Position numbers and translations under genes: made by a program. From assembly GCA_947585795.1 (NCBI GenBank), contig CANPXG010000010.1:1-53399 (forward strand): a stretch of DNA of 53,399 nucleotides, in the 5' to 3' direction. How positions within the stretch are numbered: position 1 is the first letter of the stretch; every line of letters begins with the position of its first letter. Shown here piece by piece: positions 52,808-53,399 of this stretch. The stretch comes from an uncultured Clostridia bacterium. GTDB lineage: Bacteria > Bacillota > Clostridia > UBA1381. Below the pieces are notes generated by a model, which saw only the letters and a list, made by a program, of their open reading frames with translations, was not told the DNA's origin and made no database searches.

Positions 52808-53051
52808 AAGTGCCGCTTTTTGTACCGCCAAAAGCGTAAAGACTCGTGGAAATCATACACATCTCTCCTTCCATATATTTGGAAGAAAGTTCAAACAAAA
52901 AAACAAAAAAGGTGCGAACAAACTTTACTTCGTTCGCACCATGATTTAACACGAGAACCAAAAAAAGAAGTTCTGCTAAATCATCTTGCTTGATTGCTAC
53001 AGGGTTTTTCGCAAAATGGGCACAAAATCCCCTGTGTAGAACTTCCTTCAT
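52806..53051 (-). CDS. 81-codon ORF inside the surface-protein leader
   Basis: Starts MKEVLHRGFCAHFAKNPVAI and runs through two terminator hairpins, whose T-tracts code Leu/Phe runs (LLFLVLVL, FFVFLFEL). A GAGGGG that could be its ribosome site lies in the AGAGGG/CCCTCT stem just upstream. No domain recognised. It may be a regulatory leader ORF or simply a frame left open by chance; the start motif HRGFCAHFAKNP looks familiar from other small ORFs but I cannot name it. Confidence 0.35.
   Translation of the reverse strand: MKEVLHRGFCAHFAKNPVAIKQDDLAELLFLVLVLNHGANEVKFVRTFFVFLFELSSKYMEGEMCMISTSLYAFGGTKSGT
52897..52940 (-). terminator. Second hairpin of the surface-protein leader
   Basis: Minus strand GGTGCGAAC / GTTCGCACC (9 bp) followed by TTTTTTGTTTTTTTG, a strong intrinsic terminator in form. 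Confidence 0.8.
52960..53046 (-). terminator. First hairpin of the surface-protein leader
   Basis: Minus strand GAAGTTCT / AGAACTTC closes an 80-nt structure with an inner CAGGG/CCCTG stem, then TTTTTTTGG. The inner GGGGATTTTGTGCCCATTTT resembles GGGATTTTTGTACCATTTTT in the sigma-gene leader. Confidence 0.6.
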
Positions 53052-53122
53052 TGTAGAGGGTACACTATTCCCCTCTTTAATACTTCATACACTTAGTCAA
53101 GAAAAAATCTTAACTTACCTTA

Positions 53123-53151
53123 ATTATACAACACTAAAAAACTCATGTCAA
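53123..53151 (-). promoter_or_regulatory. Consensus promoter of the 1849-aa surface protein gene
   Basis: Minus strand TTGACA (53151-53146), 17-nt spacer, TATAAT (53128-53123). Shares AAACGCTTGACATG or a near copy with the promoter at 38.1 kb. Confidence 0.85.
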
Positions 53152-53210
53152 GCGTTTTTTGAGAAATTTTTGTGAAAAAATTTTTGAATGAGAATCCTTT
53201 CCCCACCCTG

Positions 53211-53238
53211 TTGACAATCCACCCGAAAATGGTATAAT
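53211..53238 (+). promoter_or_regulatory. Promoter of the plus-strand gene at the right edge
   Basis: TTGACA (53211-53216), 16-nt spacer, TATAAT (53233-53238), 33 bp before the GTG at 53272. It is back to back with the surface-protein promoter. Confidence 0.8.
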
Positions 53239-53271
53239 TAAGACAAAGAATGTCGAAACGGCGGTAAAAAT

Positions 53272-53399
53272 GTGAATTATGTAGGAAAAATCGATAGGGA
53301 AATATATAAGTGCGTTACAAACGATATAGTCACAGACGAGGTCATAATCACAGATGAACGCATAGCACATATAAAAGAACATCATCCGGGGGACTATGA
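53272..53399 (+). CDS. PBECR-type nuclease-fold protein, N-terminal part (cut by window edge)
   Basis: The first 42 codons are present, starting at GTG: VNYVGKIDREIYKCVTNDIV then TDEVIITDERIAHIKEHHPG. The string DEVIITDERIxHIKExHP is typical of small phage/element proteins assigned to the PBECR (phage-barnase-EndoU-colicin-RelE) nuclease fold. The ribosome site is weak (GGCGG). It is the only plus-strand gene right of 21.5 kb, so it may mark an element boundary, a cargo gene or a toxin-type module. Length and the rest of the protein are unknown. Confidence 0.6.
   Translation, partial: MNYVGKIDREIYKCVTNDIVTDEVIITDERIAHIKEHHPGDY

Larger units (their letters stand above)
52537..53122 (-). promoter_or_regulatory. 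Long structured leader of the 1849-aa surface protein gene
   Basis: About 580 nt lie between the promoter at 53.15 kb and the start codon. In order on the minus strand: motif TATGAAGTATTA (53089-53078), stem AGAGGG/CCCTCT, then terminator-like hairpins at 53046-52960, 52940-52897 and 52807-52722, then a three-way-junction candidate at 52672-52572, then the ribosome site. A small ORF (52806-53051) crosses the first two hairpins. The layout suggests transcription attenuation; the signal sensed is unknown. Confidence 0.6.
23900..53210. mobile_element. Putative integrative conjugative-type element (right end not resolved)
   Basis: From about 23.9 kb all recognised genes lie on the minus strand, base composition turns more AT-rich, and gene content changes to integrase, excisionase-like protein, VirB4-like ATPase, PrgI-like protein and other transfer-associated proteins, ending with two giant SLH surface proteins. 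The left end must lie between the scfA promoter (23889) and the integrase stop (24015). I found no matching direct repeat near 53.1-53.3 kb, so the right end is a guess and the element probably goes on. No relaxase, VirD4-type coupling protein, VirB6-like protein or wall hydrolase is visible inside the window. Confidence 0.6.

Noticed and set aside
52698-52949. 83-codon plus-strand ORF in the surface-protein leader
   Set aside because: It runs antisense through terminator hairpins and has no ribosome site or recognisable motif.
53143-53385. 80-codon minus-strand ORF at the right edge
   Set aside because: Antisense to the promoter and start of the PBECR-type gene and across the surface-protein promoter.
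24015-53399. Relaxase or VirD4-type coupling protein gene
   Set aside because: None of the ORFs shows the HUH/MobP histidine triad, and the only FtsK/VirB4-type P-loop is in the VirB4-like protein.
1-53399. tRNA or rRNA genes
   Set aside because: No cloverleaf with a GGTTCRANNCC arm or rRNA signature was noticed on either strand while reading.

Overview
The window reads as chromosome of an uncultured anaerobic member of the Bacillota, class Clostridia (relatives of Oscillospirales/Monoglobales are a guess from gene content). Pointers are GTP-type PEP carboxykinase, a SCIFF peptide with its radical-SAM maturase, GatCAB with an archaeal-type aspartyl-tRNA synthetase, copper-amine-oxidase-like N-terminal domains, AAGGAGG ribosome sites, TTGACA/TATAAT promoters and S-layer-homology (SLH) surface proteins.

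Left part, 1-23.9 kb, is host chromosome. Minus strand: the 5' end of a probable permease, an ArsR repressor, a small remnant ORF, pckG and an AIM24-family protein. Plus strand: a DUF6062 protein. Minus strand: an aquaporin, then a tightly packed six-gene unit transcribed leftward from 14.3 kb (parE-like, parC-like, citrate synthase, TagA/WecG glycosyltransferase, thymidylate kinase, DUF5050-type exported protein). Plus strand: a CxxCxxCC-family protein and a VanW-family membrane protein, then gatC-gatA-gatB-aspS, which together make Asn-tRNA(Asn) and/or Gln-tRNA(Gln) by the indirect route. Minus strand: L-rhamnose mutarotase, a MITE-like inverted repeat, and scfB/scfA.

Right part, from about 23.9 kb to at least 53.2 kb, looks like an integrated conjugative-type element with every recognised gene on the minus strand. 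Its left end carries a Tn916-class tyrosine integrase, an excisionase-like HTH protein and small accessory genes (NA37 nucleoid-associated protein, zinc ribbon, winged-helix protein). The middle holds transfer-type genes: a VirB4-like ATPase, a PrgI-like membrane protein, an S1-domain protein, a small membrane protein, a SAF-domain membrane protein and a sigma-70-like factor. The right part holds two giant secreted surface proteins (2856 and 1849 aa from the chosen starts), both ending in three SLH domains. No relaxase, coupling protein, VirB6-like protein or cell-wall hydrolase is visible, so the element either continues to the right of the window or is incomplete. The window ends with the start of a plus-strand gene resembling PBECR-type nuclease-fold proteins.

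The most unusual content is non-coding and repetitive. The 1849-aa gene has a leader of about 580 nt with three terminator-like hairpins, a small ORF and a possible three-way-junction RNA just before the ribosome site. A consensus promoter with matching flanking motifs precedes the sigma-like gene, followed by two terminators and a 26-codon hydrophobic peptide ORF. A phased cluster of ACGTT repeats lies next to a hairpin at 30.0-30.15 kb. The 2856-aa protein carries 17 YTG-type repeats arranged in a three-repeat higher-order period. Functions are assigned by reading motifs only; no database search was run.
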